A DNA stretch of 64,000 bases from Chryseobacterium sp. CH21 (GCF_004119445.1 NZ_QICI01000013.1:84001-148000), one strand, 5' to 3'; counted from the stretch's first letter, positions 53,839 through 62,812 are shown. Notes: generated by a model not told the origin, from the letters alone. Program-made: numbers and translations.

Positions 53839-54780
53839 ATGAAAAAAACAGCACTTTCTTTATTGGTTTTTCTGAATATTGTCTGTCAGGCACAAAATTT
53901 TGATGTGATTCCTCTGGGAATATATGGTGGTGAGCAGGAAGACAATTTATCTGCTTATCTGGTGGGCGCTCCTAAAGACAATGCATTTCTCTGTCTTGAT
54001 GCCGGTACTGTAAATGCAGGGATCCGAAAAGCTATTGAATTGAAAAGTCTTGAAGGACCAGCAGAAACGGTTTTAAAAGATCAGATAAAAGGATATTTTG
54101 TATCACACGGCCATCTGGATCATTTGTCGGGACTTATCATCAATTCTCCTGCGGATTCTAAAAAAGATATTTTCGCTATAGCTCCTGTGATTCAGATTTT
54201 GCAGAATCATTATTTTATCACGGATACCTGGATCAATTTTGCTGATCAGGGACAAAAACCTATCCTTGGAAAGTACCATTACAACGAACTTCAGGAAGGA
54301 GCCGAAATTCCTGCGCCTAAAACACCATTTTTTATAACAGGTTATGAACTAAGCCACGTAAATCCATATAAAAGCAGTGCTGCACTGGTAAGAAGAGATG
54401 ATCATTACCTGCTTTATCTGGGGGATACGGGAGCAGACCGCATCGAAAAGTCTGACCGTCTGGATCATCTTTGGAGCACAATAGCTCCGCTTGTTAAAAA
54501 AAGAAGGCTCAATACGATATTAATTGAAGTTTCTTTTCCCAACAGTCAGCCTGAACATCTACTATTCGGGCATCTTACTCCTAACCTGTTGGTTGAGGAA
54601 TTGAGTAAACTGAAAGAAAAAACCGCACAAAGCAGTCTTGAAGCACTTACCATCGTGGTTACTCATAGAAAACCAACCGGTGATAATCCTGAGCTTATCA
54701 AAAAAGAGCTCTTGAAAAACAACCCTTTAAAAATAAATTACATCTTTCCTGAACAGGGTAAAAAGATTAGTTTACCATAA
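53839..54780 (+). CDS. Class II 3',5'-cyclic-nucleotide phosphodiesterase (metallo-beta-lactamase fold)
   Basis: A 313-residue exported enzyme. Signal peptide to about residue 20 (TALSLLVFLNIVCQAQ). The MBL-fold metal site is VSHGHLDHLSGLI, which is the class II cAMP phosphodiesterase pattern H-x-H-L-D-H-x-x-G; later ligands are His in YELSHVNPY, Asp in LYLGDTGADRIE and His in HRKPTGDN. The product hydrolyses cyclic nucleotides in the periplasm, thereby scavenging phosphate or removing external signals. It has its own terminator. Confidence 0.85.
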   Translation: MKKTALSLLVFLNIVCQAQNFDVIPLGIYGGEQEDNLSAYLVGAPKDNAFLCLDAGTVNAGIRKAIELKSLEGPAETVLKDQIKGYFVSHGHLDHLSGLIINSPADSKKDIFAIAPVIQILQNHYFITDTWINFADQGQKPILGKYHYNELQEGAEIPAPKTPFFITGYELSHVNPYKSSAALVRRDDHYLLYLGDTGADRIEKSDRLDHLWSTIAPLVKKRRLNTILIEVSFPNSQPEHLLFGHLTPNLLVEELSKLKEKTAQSSLEALTIVVTHRKPTGDNPELIKKELLKNNPLKINYIFPEQGKKISLP

Positions 54781-54789
54781 CAATACTTT

Positions 54790-54824
54790 AAAAGATGGAG
54801 CAAAATCAGGCTTCATCTTTTTTA
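54790..54824 (+). terminator. Terminator of the phosphodiesterase gene
   Basis: AAAAGATGGAGC (54790-54801) pairs with GCTTCATCTTTT (54810-54821) through one G-T wobble, with an 8-base loop and a T-run. Confidence 0.75.
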
Positions 54825-54828
54825 TTTA

Positions 54829-55050
54829 TTGTATTTTACTCCGCCATCATCCATTCTTGAAGATCCGGTAACGGGTTCTGCCCATTGCTCACTTATCCCG
54901 TTCTGGTCATCAAGATTAGGGAAAGATCTGCTTTTTGCCCGCCAGATATCTGAAAGAGGCGTAAAGCTCTATTGTGAGAACAAAAATGAAAGAGTAATTG
55001 TGGCTGGAAAAGTCAAAACGTATTCTATGGGATATTTCTGGATTGAGTAA
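54829..55050 (+). pseudogene. phzF 3'-end fragment (duplicate of the gene at 61601)
   Basis: The 73 codons (ILEDPVTGSAHCSLIPFWSS to KTYSMGYFWIE) match the last ~70 residues of the complete PhzF protein at 61601-62389, with only about eight differences after the first residues. The N-terminal catalytic half is absent. The similarity continues beyond the stop through the terminator (55101-55128) into about 20 bp like the 3' end of tRNA-Ser. It is a remnant of a segmental duplication. Confidence 0.8.
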
Positions 55051-55100
55051 AAATAGATCAGCACATTTTTATGATAATAATGCAAGATAGTGTAATAAAA

Positions 55101-55133
55101 AAGCCTTGAATCAAATGATTCAAGGCTTTTTGC
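55101..55133 (+). terminator. Terminator after the phzF fragment
   Basis: AAGCCTTGAATC (55101-55112) and GATTCAAGGCTT (55117-55128) form a 12-bp stem with a 4-base loop and T-run. It is the duplicate of the terminator at 62776-62811. Confidence 0.75.
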
Positions 55134-55490
55134 GGGGAGAGAGGGAATCCTGTCGAAAACCTGATACCATTATTAACATTCTTAGACAAGTATAAATAAC
55201 TGATTTACAAAAATTTAACTAAAAGTCAAATTATATTCAATTTGTAGAATCGACCAGAAGTAGCTTTGTATATATTTGGTATTTTAAATCATAGTTGCTA
55301 ACTTCAATTGGTTAATCTTTTCATTGTACTACATAAAATAAATACTGTCTGCTTTCTAATATTAAAATATGGATATTGCAAATCTTAATATTTCGTACTA
55401 GAAGGATAACGAGACAAACAACAAGTTCGATGTCCCTAAGAATATTTAAAATTTAATGATAATCAGCATCGAATTCAAAGATTAAACTCT
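55134..55490. other. Duplicate of the tRNA-Ser 3' end, then non-coding sequence
   Basis: TGCGGGGAGAGAGGGAATC at 55131-55149 resembles the tRNA-Ser 3' end TGCGGAGAGTGAGGGATTC (62811-62829), ending before the rest of the tRNA. Nothing further is recognised in the remaining ~340 bp. Confidence 0.5.
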
Positions 55491-55672
55491 ATGACCCAGT
55501 TTATCGATCAGAATAACAAAAATTACAGAGCAAAAAGCAGGACAAATCTAAAGAGGATCAATTTATCCTAACAAGTAATCCGGTTGGTACAAATTCAATT
55601 TTTCACGGAATATTCAAGCCTGCTAAATTCATTGAAAATTTAACTTTGGAAGAACATGATGTACTTAAATAG
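55491..55672 (+). pseudogene. Decayed protein-coding remnant
   Basis: A frame from ATG at 55491 (MTQFIDQNNKNYRAK) and, after a frame change, a protein-like end (FILTSNPVGTNSIFHGIFKP to LEEHDVLK, stop at 55672) are visible. The composition and absence of stops in the second part suggest a gene that has lost its start. I do not recognise the family. Confidence 0.3.
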
Positions 55673-55691
55673 ACCTTAAAACTGACTTTTA

Positions 55692-56024
55692 TTAAACTTT
55701 CAAATAATCTTTTCTCCATTTAGCCAGTGTATTCCTGCTCATTTTAAAATGTTTTGCAGTTTGACTAAGGTTGAGCTTATTACTATTCTGATATTCTATG
55801 ATATATTGTACCGTTTCCCTGTCGTAGGATCTGAACTTGCTATTTCCTTTTATGAGAGAAGGTTCTTCCTTTCCAAATATCAGGGTGTTCAGCAGGATGA
55901 TTTCCCTTGCAGTGAGTTTTTGCTTCTGCAAAAGGTTATTGCATTCTTCTTTTTTTTCAGGATATTTTTTCCTGATAATATCCCTATAAATAGCTACATA
56001 ATCAGGTGATTGGTCATTTTGCAT
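55692..56024 (-). CDS. HTH protein of transposase-like type, unknown role
   Basis: A 110-residue protein with a C-terminal homeodomain-like HTH (LNLSQTAKHFKMSRNTLAKWRKDYL) like those in transposase orfA or Psq-type proteins. The N-terminal half (YVAIYRDIIRKKYPEKKEEC) is charged and helical. It has no catalytic DDE part. It precedes, by about 50 bp on the same strand, a second HTH protein, and the two may be one operon. Such pairs occur in several Chryseobacterium genomes near accessory regions; function unknown. Confidence 0.55.
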   Translation of the reverse strand: MQNDQSPDYVAIYRDIIRKKYPEKKEECNNLLQKQKLTAREIILLNTLIFGKEEPSLIKGNSKFRSYDRETVQYIIEYQNSNKLNLSQTAKHFKMSRNTLAKWRKDYLKV

Positions 56025-56074
56025 ATTTTGTTTTATCTCAAGTAAATTATTTGTCCTAAATCTCTCTGGTGAAT

Positions 56075-56515
56075 CTAAGCTATAATTCTGCTATTATACT
56101 TACTCAGCCATTTATATAAAGTTGTTTTTGGAATCCTGTATTTGGTAATTACTTCATTTTTGTTCATTGCCCCTATATTGATCTGTTCTATCACAAAGGA
56201 AATAAGTTCTTTTGTATAAATATGTTTTCTGAATAACGGCAATGAAGTAGGTACAGAAACCTCTTTTTCTCCACTTCTTTCTGGTGGAGAATACAAGATA
56301 AGGTGCTGAGTATATAATCTGAAAAAATCATAACACAACAGCTTACTCCATTTAAGAAGCAATTCCGTACATAGGTTTTTCTTAGTGTACATCTCGTCCA
56401 CCTCTTCCTGAGAGTAGCTGAAAAAGTTGCAAATACGGACATTATCCATATTACATTCTTCCACTCTCTCTGCTATTAAATGTCCAATATGGATATTTCT
56501 AAAATCTGTTTTCAT
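56075..56515 (-). CDS. HTH protein, orphan transposase-like, second member
   Basis: The start is taken at the internal Met at 56515 (MKTDFRNIHIGHLIAERVEEC); the frame opens 60 bp earlier. The 146-residue protein has an N-terminal region with Cro-like helices (IHIGHLIAERVEECNMDNVRICNFFSYS), a conserved middle (LLKWSKLLCYDFFRLYTQHLILYSPP) and a C-terminal HTH (MNKNEVITKYRIPKTTLYKWLSKY). It is a DNA-binding protein of accessory type. I know of similar proteins annotated as transposase or HTH, but no DDE catalytic residues are present. Confidence 0.55.
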   Translation of the reverse strand: MKTDFRNIHIGHLIAERVEECNMDNVRICNFFSYSQEEVDEMYTKKNLCTELLLKWSKLLCYDFFRLYTQHLILYSPPERSGEKEVSVPTSLPLFRKHIYTKELISFVIEQINIGAMNKNEVITKYRIPKTTLYKWLSKYNSRIIA

Positions 56516-57232
56516 TACGTATATATATTTAGTTTCATGATGTTTAAAGAAAATTTTCTTTTGAATATCTGTCACACATTTTCATAGCCTTTAGAAAAAT
56601 GACAACAAAAATCATTAATTAGGTGCTTCATTGTTAAGAACAAAGGTATAGGGATTCTTCAGAAATGGCAAGAAATAGCCTCTTACTATTCGAGAATAAC
56701 AACAGAGTAAAACAAACACAAATCATTAATAAACAAGCAGTTAAAATGCAACACATTTAATAATACAACTATCTATTCATGATAAGTTGCAATGGATAAT
56801 ATGAGACTACATTAAAATCCCGGGACAACCAAACAAACTGTATGAAAAATGATGAACTCTTCTTCTGATTATTTAGAAAATTCACAACAAGAAGTAATTA
56901 TAAAATCTGCCGTGGATAGGCAGATTTATAACAGCACAATATTCCGTGCCAATAATACACTATGAAATATTATTATAAAAGGCAGACCATAGACTATCTA
57001 TTGGATTAGATCCTGATTAAGATATTATCAGAGATCTCTTAGTTCTCTAAAGTTCAGATCCTTCCCAACATTTATTACAAAATTATACTGAAACTATATC
57101 AATAACAACCCATATTACATCACAATTCCTGAATAAGAACAGGCAAAAAAACACATAAACAATGATAAGCAACATACTAACTATAAAAAAGTCAGAAATT
57201 ACATATAAAAACCTCAAAGGAATTTCAACAAA
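56516..57232. other. Long gap between HTH genes and the TPR-AraC regulator
   Basis: About 715 A/T-rich bp. It contains a perfect stem AAATCTGCC (56903-56911), loop GTGGATA, GGCAGATTT (56919-56927), and otherwise only very short frames. A 33-codon frame at 57162 ends inside the terminator and is not convincing. Confidence 0.45.
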
Positions 57233-57268
57233 AAAACCTACCAGGATTCCTGAATCCTGGTAGGTTTT
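57233..57268. terminator. Bidirectional terminator of the TPR-AraC gene
   Basis: AAAACCTACCAGGATTC (57233-57249) and GAATCCTGGTAGGTTTT (57252-57268) form a 17-bp near-perfect palindrome. On the minus strand it is followed by a T-run. Confidence 0.8.
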
Positions 57269-57323
57269 CTATATTCTCATTCATAATAATGGCTATAATT
57301 ACGAAAAGTTTATGCTGCTAAAT

Positions 57324-58925
57324 TTAAGATTTGTTCTTTTCTCTATCCTGCAGCTGCGCTATAAACTCGGATGGCGAAATATTCATCTGTCTTTTAAAGA
57401 TATCAGCAAATCTGCTATGAGACGAATAACCGCATATTTCTGCTAAATAACTTATCTTATAATTACGGTACTCAGACTCCCTATACAGCTTTTTTGTAAT
57501 ATAATTGATCCTGTTGTGATTGATATATTCACTAAAATCCAACTTTCTATACTTTTTGATTATATAAGACAAATATTTTGTGTTGGTATTAAGCAACGAG
57601 GCCATTTTAGGTCTGGAGATTTTTCTGTCCAGGTATAAGTGCCGTTTCTCAAATTCTTTCATTCGCTTTACCAGTTCTTCTTCTTTTTCCTCACTTATAT
57701 AAAATGAAGACCCTGTATCTGTATTTGTTTCTGAGTCTTCTTTTATAAAGTGATCGTTTATAGATACAGGATCCACAGGGACAGCAGTCTCCTTCTCTAT
57801 TTGAGTATTTAAATCGTTAATAATTTTTTCAAATTGCAGCCTGTTCTTTCTCTTTTGTCTTATATAATACAAATAGAGACCAACCATAAGCAGGAGTAAA
57901 AATACGGAGACACACATCAATATATGAAAATAGTCTGCAAATCTGTTTTTCTTTGCTGCCTCTTCTTTAAAATCCTGATCTGCCAACGCTACAAGTTCAT
58001 TCTTTTTTAAAAGGTCAATGGAATCCTTAATCTGATTGATTTCAAGAAGTTTTTCATGATTCCTGGTGAGCCTGTACAGCTTCCTTAGATCATTAATAAT
58101 AAAGTCACTTTCCTTTTTATTTTTTTGAGTGAAAGCAATATCTTTTGCTTTTAACAAAAGTGTTTCCGCTTCACTGTATTGTTTCCGTTCTAAAGCAATA
58201 TTTCCCAATCCTCTATAATAGGTGGCTTTGGTAATTGCATCAGATTTTATTTTTGAATCTTTCAGTTTTTTATCGGCAAGATGAAAATAATTATTTGCAG
58301 AATCCAGACTGTTTTTTTGAACATATACTTCTCCAAGCTTTAAGTACGATTTACCCAAGAGAAAGTCCGTAACATCATTTTTTTGCATTTTTTCAAGATA
58401 AACCTGGTTATTTTTGATTTTTTTAATAAAACCTACCGTATCTTTTTCTTCCAGATTCTGCAATGCTTCAGTTTCCAGCATCATGGCATAAGTATATTTA
58501 CCTTCAACAGAGTTTGATAATGACTTACCGGCTGTTTTAGCTCTATCTAAAAACTGTTTGCTGGCATCCAGGAGGTTCAGCTTTAAGTATTCAGCTGCCA
58601 AACGTTCATTGGCAAGGGTTTCCCAATCCGAAAGCCCTTCTCTCTTTGCCATTGAATCTATTTTTTTCCAGCTCTTAATTGATTTACTGGCATTAAGCTG
58701 GCGTGAATAAGCCGTGGCAAGGATAACAAGCGATCTTATTTTATGATCTTCACTATCTGAAGTTTTATAAAGAGAATCGCCTATTCTCATCATTTTGTCA
58801 ACACTTTCTTCTTTAAAAGTATGATAATAGATCTTTATAAATTTTTGATCATTTTTTACCTGTGACTGTACCATTAAATTTGTCAGTAAAATAGAAATGA
58901 AAATATAAAGGGGTTTATGGATCAT
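57324..58925 (-). CDS. AraC family regulator with TPR sensor and membrane segment
   Basis: A 533-residue one-protein regulator. It has a signal/anchor (KPLYIFISILLTNLMVQSQ), TPR-like helices at about 40-300 (EAETLLLKAKDIAFTQKNKKE), a membrane segment near 330 (FHILMCVSVFLLLLMVGLYLYY), a linker rich in charged residues and a C-terminal AraC HTH (SLLNTNTKYLSYIIKK; ISYLAEICGYSSHSRFADIFK). The TPR part faces the periplasm and the HTH is in the cytoplasm. The adjacent adhesin-like gene (59262-60700) is the natural candidate target. Confidence 0.85.
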   Translation of the reverse strand: MIHKPLYIFISILLTNLMVQSQVKNDQKFIKIYYHTFKEESVDKMMRIGDSLYKTSDSEDHKIRSLVILATAYSRQLNASKSIKSWKKIDSMAKREGLSDWETLANERLAAEYLKLNLLDASKQFLDRAKTAGKSLSNSVEGKYTYAMMLETEALQNLEEKDTVGFIKKIKNNQVYLEKMQKNDVTDFLLGKSYLKLGEVYVQKNSLDSANNYFHLADKKLKDSKIKSDAITKATYYRGLGNIALERKQYSEAETLLLKAKDIAFTQKNKKESDFIINDLRKLYRLTRNHEKLLEINQIKDSIDLLKKNELVALADQDFKEEAAKKNRFADYFHILMCVSVFLLLLMVGLYLYYIRQKRKNRLQFEKIINDLNTQIEKETAVPVDPVSINDHFIKEDSETNTDTGSSFYISEEKEEELVKRMKEFEKRHLYLDRKISRPKMASLLNTNTKYLSYIIKKYRKLDFSEYINHNRINYITKKLYRESEYRNYKISYLAEICGYSSHSRFADIFKRQMNISPSEFIAQLQDREKNKS

Positions 58926-59261
58926 CTTAGGGAAATTATATTTAACGAATTTAATATTTTTTAATAGTTCTTATATATTTTTTTAATCCGTCAATTTTTT
59001 ACAATTTCTCTTACGTAAATATAAATAACTAAAAAATTAAACACAGAATCATAATATCAACACTAAAAAAAACAAATACTGTTGAAAAACTATTAATTCA
59101 TTCAAAAAAAAATCAAAATGAATTTACAAAAAACAGGCCACATTTTTTACAACTTTTCAAAAGCGTCCAGTCTATTCTTATTTAGCCTCATCCCAATGCT
59201 TCTTGAAAATGGCAGAATCTATTGATAAAAATAAGCCACTTTTTAAAGTGGCTCGTTAATG
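58926..59261. other. Gap between the TPR-AraC gene and the adhesin-like gene
   Basis: A 336-bp gap. AGCCACTTT (59234-59242) and AAAGTGGCT (59245-59253) form a 9-bp palindrome with a T-run on the minus strand, probably the terminator of the adhesin-like gene. A/T-rich otherwise, with no ORF. Confidence 0.55.
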
Positions 59262-60700
59262 TTATTGAACAAAATCTCCTGTGAGAATACCTGTTGTATC
59301 TGTTTTCATTATGATCTTTACGAGTGAATATCTGGTTCTGATATGGGTTCCAGATCCTGCATTGAGATTGACAAGGTTTCCGGACAGATAGACATCACCT
59401 GCTCCTTCCTGTATAATTTCACAGTTGAATCCGGGTGGCAGACCTGACGGAACAGTAATGGTTGCAGCTGTAACAGAATCAACAAAAATATATGAATGGT
59501 CGTCTTCCTCTAATAAAGTATAATCTGCACTAACGGTTTTTACAGCAGATTTCTGATCCTGCCATGTTGCTACTCCATTAGCATCAGAAGTTAATACTTT
59601 ACCCAGACTCTGTGTACCATCTGCAATCTTCAAGGCTCCCTTTGTTATTTCAAAATCACCGATCACCTTAAGCTTTTTATCCTGAAAATTACCATCTAAC
59701 AGAGGTTGACCTCCACCAGATGGAGTGCCAATAATAAGACGATCATTCAAATTCGGCTCTAAAAATGCAGCTGCACTAAATCCTACAATAACATTTCCAC
59801 GTCCTGTAACTCTACTTCCAGCATATGCCCCGATAAAAGTATTATCATTTCCCATACTTGATTCTCCAGCCGAATAACCTATTGCTACATTATGAGTACC
59901 TTCTTCATTTTTTTTAATGCATTACGGCCAATCCCAATATTGCCAAAGCCTGTCCTATTCAACCATAAAGCCTGTTCTCCAATAGCTATATTAAAATGTC
60001 CAGTCTCATTACCAATTAGAGAAGCACCACCTATAGCAATATTATAGCTTCCGCTAATATTATTTAGTAAAGCCTGTCTTCCAACTCCAATATTATCACT
60101 TCCAGTAGTTGTATAATTCATAACTCCTATACCAATTCCCGTATTTGAGAGTCCAGTAGTTAATAAAGAAAGAACACCATTGCCAAATGCTGTATTTCCC
60201 GAACTTGGATCAACATTTGCTGGTATATTAGCATAACCAAACGAAGTAACATTCTGCCCTATAATTCCCGATACAATACCATTTCTCTTAAACATGACAT
60301 CTTGATCATCTGTTGTTCCGATAAAATTTTTATTGGCATCTGTTCCTTCGTTACCTTCTACATTCCATGAATTCTCTTTTAATTTTTGCCATCTTGCACC
60401 ATCATAATAATAATACCCAGGGACATTTATATTTTCGGTTTTCCCCCCATATTCTTTTATTGAAACCTTAGAGGTAGCATAAATAACAGTTCCTGTCTGA
60501 TCAGTTCCATACTGGTCATTCGCTAATTTGATCTGATCTCCTGTAAGCCTTGGAAATATAGCGCCTTCCGGTCGGCTTCCATCTGAGGTTTTCGCGGCAA
60601 TTTCATAAGTGGCGTTCGGATTAGGTGTATTAATCCCTATCTGAGAAAACATATTCATGAAAGAGAAAGTAATCCCTAAGGTGACTATTTTTTTTATCAT
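59262..60700 (-). pseudogene. Secreted adhesin or fibre-like protein, frame broken
   Basis: From 60700 the protein begins with a signal peptide (IVTLGITFSFMNMFS) and IGINTPNPNATYEIAAK. It has tandem G-x-x-N-I-x-I-G-x-x-A-L repeats (SYNIAIGGASLIGNETG; HFNIAIGEQALWLNRTG), which resemble YadA-head/tail-fibre beta-roll repeats. The break is in the eight-T run at 59908-59915 (minus AAAAAAAA); adding one A joins the frames as LKKNEEGTHNVAIGYSAGE. The C-terminal part (SAVKTVSADYTLLEEDD) is beta-rich. The restored protein is 479 residues. Likely cell surface. The frame break probably reflects a miscall. Confidence 0.7.
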
Positions 60701-60812
60701 TGTAAATGATTTTAGTTAAGATGTTAATTACTATAAATGACCATCTATCATAAGATTTGTATGAAATGTCCTTTCAAAAGATGACCAAAGCATAAATGAA
60801 TAGATGAGATGG

Positions 60813-60864
60813 AAAAATCTTTGGAGAAAGCCATAAGGACCGAGGGAATTCTCCAAAGATTTTT
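60813..60864 (-). promoter_or_regulatory. Long hairpin in the leader of the adhesin-like gene
   Basis: AAAAATCTTTGGAGAA (60813-60828) and TTCTCCAAAGATTTTT (60849-60864) are a perfect 16-bp inverted repeat with a 20-base loop. The promoter at 60904-60934 starts transcription upstream, so the hairpin is in the ~200-nt leader. It may act as an attenuator or leader structure. Confidence 0.6.
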
Positions 60865-60903
60865 ATTATCCGTAAGTGGACTTTCCATCATTATTTGTGG
60901 CGG

Positions 60904-60934
60904 CAAAATTAGATACAATTTCCAAGGCCCACAA
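60904..60934 (-). promoter_or_regulatory. Promoter of the adhesin-like gene
   Basis: TTG (60934-60932), 20 bp, TAATTTTG (60911-60904) on the minus strand fits the Bacteroidota promoter and lies about 200 bp upstream of the coding start. Confidence 0.6.
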
Positions 60935-61600
60935 CTAACCGTGTACTACTATTCACGAATAATGATATTACAAAATCAACAAATAAATCAGCAGTAATGC
61001 CTACAAAAGACTAATTTAAATACTCCGTACAATGATCCATTTTAATTATCCATATTTCCTAAAATTTTCATTTGACAAAAAAATAATTCACTAAACACGA
61101 CCTCATTATTCACACAACTAACCCCTTGCAATAAATCAAATTAATCAACTGATTTTAAATAAACTAATTATAAAATACACATGTTATTATCCAAGAATAA
61201 TGACAACCTACTCCTTGTCTAGGTAACCTTCTATAAGTAATTTTGTCTTATTAAATCACCGTATAAACAGATTACTTATACAAACAGTATATGGTGGAAA
61301 CAGCAGATATTACCATTATACAGAAAAATAGTATTACCAAAGTACATCTCGTTCTACAGAATGGATAATGATTTATAGATAAATGATGTTTTTTAATTTA
61401 TTTGGAAGATTCCCCAGTATATCTGCTTCCAAAGAAATTTTTATTACGACAGTAAATACTCATCAACTTTAATAAGATACATTTTATATTTAAATAAAGA
61501 TACATGAATAAGAAATATTTAATTCGGATCTGAAATGTTTTTCTCAGAAATATCAGAGGTAAATGTAGTATCTTTATGTATTACAATTTTTTTACAACCT
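60935..61600. other. A/T-rich gap upstream of phzF
   Basis: About 665 bp with no ORF. TATCTTTA at 61569-61576 is a near -7 element for the phzF start at 61601. No hairpins beyond the adhesin leader were found. Confidence 0.4.
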
Positions 61601-62389
61601 ATGAAGTTAGAATTATATCAAATAGATGCTTTTACAGAGTCTATTTTCCATGGAAATCCGGCCTGTATTGTTCCATTAAAAAATTGGTTACCTGATGAAA
61701 CCCTCTTAAAAATAGCCCGAGAAAATGCGGTAGCAGAAACCGCTTTCTTTATCGACAACGGCAGTACTGTCAACCTAAGATGGTTTACTCCTGAAATAGA
61801 GATGGATTTATGCGGGCATGCAACCCTTGCCACAGCTCATTGCTTAGTCTCAATCTTAAATTATCAAAGTGACAGAATCATTTTTGAAACGAAAAGTGGC
61901 GAGTTAACAGTTGATGTGAAAGATGGATTTTATTATATGGATTTTCCGTCCAGAATGCCTGAAGCCTCTACCCTTCCGGATATTATATCCAGAGCACTCA
62001 ATATCCAGCCTAAAGAGGTCTTTAAAGCAAGAGACTATGTTCTGGTTTACGATTCTGAAGAAGATATAAAAAATATCAAAATTGAAAGATCCATATTTGA
62101 TCTTATCAATCTTGATCCGGGTGGTGTGGTTGTAACGGCGGAAGGCACTGACTGTGATTTTGTTTCAAGGTATTTTACCTCGCAATCATCTATTCTTGAA
62201 GATCCTGTAACCGGTTCTGCGCACTGCTCACTTATCCCGTTCTGGTCAGCAAGATTAGGAAAAAATCAGCTTTTTGCCCGTCAGATATCTGAAAGAGGCG
62301 GACAGCTCTATTGTGAAAACAAAAATGAAAGAGTAATTGTGGCTGGGAAAGCTAAAACGTATTCTATGGGGTACTTTTGGATTGAGTAA
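61601..62389 (+). CDS. PhzF family isomerase-like protein
   Basis: The start at 61601 gives MKLELYQIDAFTESIFHGNPACIVPL; the earlier frame start at 61535 is not supported. The 262-residue protein has the PhzF fold: Glu in ENAVAETAFFI (the catalytic Glu region), CGHATLATAHCL and DPVTGSAHCSLIPFW. PhzF proteins are isomerases of phenazine and other pathways, and most genomic homologues have unknown substrates. Its 3' third is duplicated at 54829-55050. Confidence 0.85.
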   Translation: MKLELYQIDAFTESIFHGNPACIVPLKNWLPDETLLKIARENAVAETAFFIDNGSTVNLRWFTPEIEMDLCGHATLATAHCLVSILNYQSDRIIFETKSGELTVDVKDGFYYMDFPSRMPEASTLPDIISRALNIQPKEVFKARDYVLVYDSEEDIKNIKIERSIFDLINLDPGGVVVTAEGTDCDFVSRYFTSQSSILEDPVTGSAHCSLIPFWSARLGKNQLFARQISERGGQLYCENKNERVIVAGKAKTYSMGYFWIE

Positions 62390-62410
62390 AAAAGAGATTA
62401 GCACATCTTG

Positions 62411-62722
62411 GATCAGTTTCAAAAGTTGGGGAGGTTGGAATATTTATACCTATACCATTTAAATGTAACGCAAAGTTTTCACTATTCTTGCGAATTATTT
62501 TAGGGAAGCAAAGGTTGGAATCACGAAGTTGATTCTTTGTAAGCGCATGCATATCCATACAGCTTCATCAGTGACTTTGTCGCTTTCTTAGCCTCCTCAT
62601 CAATAAGGAATCGCATCATGCCTTTGCGTTTTGTAAAACTACAGGGGATGGAAAGGACAGAACATTTTTTCTCTTCAAATCACCAAATTTTTTGCATAGT
62701 CCCCAAGTTTTGCACCTGACCC
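62411..62722. mobile_element. Insertion-like element (MITE-type), with a smaller repeat inside
   Basis: The outer ends read GGATCAGTTTCAAAAGTTGG at the left (from 62410) and, in reverse complement from 62722, GGGTCAGGTGCAAAACTTGG at the right; 19 of the first 23 bases agree. The segment is missing in the paralogous copy A (after 55050), where the flanking sequences join directly. A direct repeat like CACATCTTG flanks it at 62402-62410 and 62741-62749. The segment has no transposase and carries the smaller repeat 62467-62630. Confidence 0.5.
62467..62630. repeat. ~164-bp element with AACGCAAAG ends, copy 2
   Basis: AACGCAAAG (62467-62475) and CTTTGCGTT (62622-62630) are terminal inverted repeats. 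Its reverse complement aligns with 28530-28696 over the whole length (for example GCGAC, TGATGAAGCT, ATGCAT shared in order). It is nested in the larger element 62411-62722. Confidence 0.7.
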
Positions 62723-62775
62723 TCCCTTTTCATCATGATCCACATCTTGTGATAATAGTACAAGATAGCACAATA

Positions 62776-62811
62776 AAAAAACCTTGAATCATTTAATTCA
62801 AGGCTTTTTTT
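62776..62811 (+). terminator. Terminator after phzF
   Basis: CCTTGAAT (62782-62789) and ATTCAAGG (62796-62803) with a 6-base loop and T-run. The same hairpin, with a better stem, occurs after the fragment at 55101. Confidence 0.7.
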
Positions 62812-62812
62812 G

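Noticed and set aside
57162..57263. 33-codon plus-strand frame ending inside a terminator
   Set aside because: Looked like a possible peptide precursor, but no leader motif, modification gene or transporter is nearby.
60813..60864. Invertible promoter (phase-variation switch) at the adhesin gene
   Set aside because: The arms are only 20 bases apart and the promoter lies outside them, so inversion would not switch it.
60809..60997. 62-codon plus-strand frame upstream of the adhesin-like gene
   Set aside because: It covers the 16-bp hairpin and the minus-strand promoter; composition is not protein-like.
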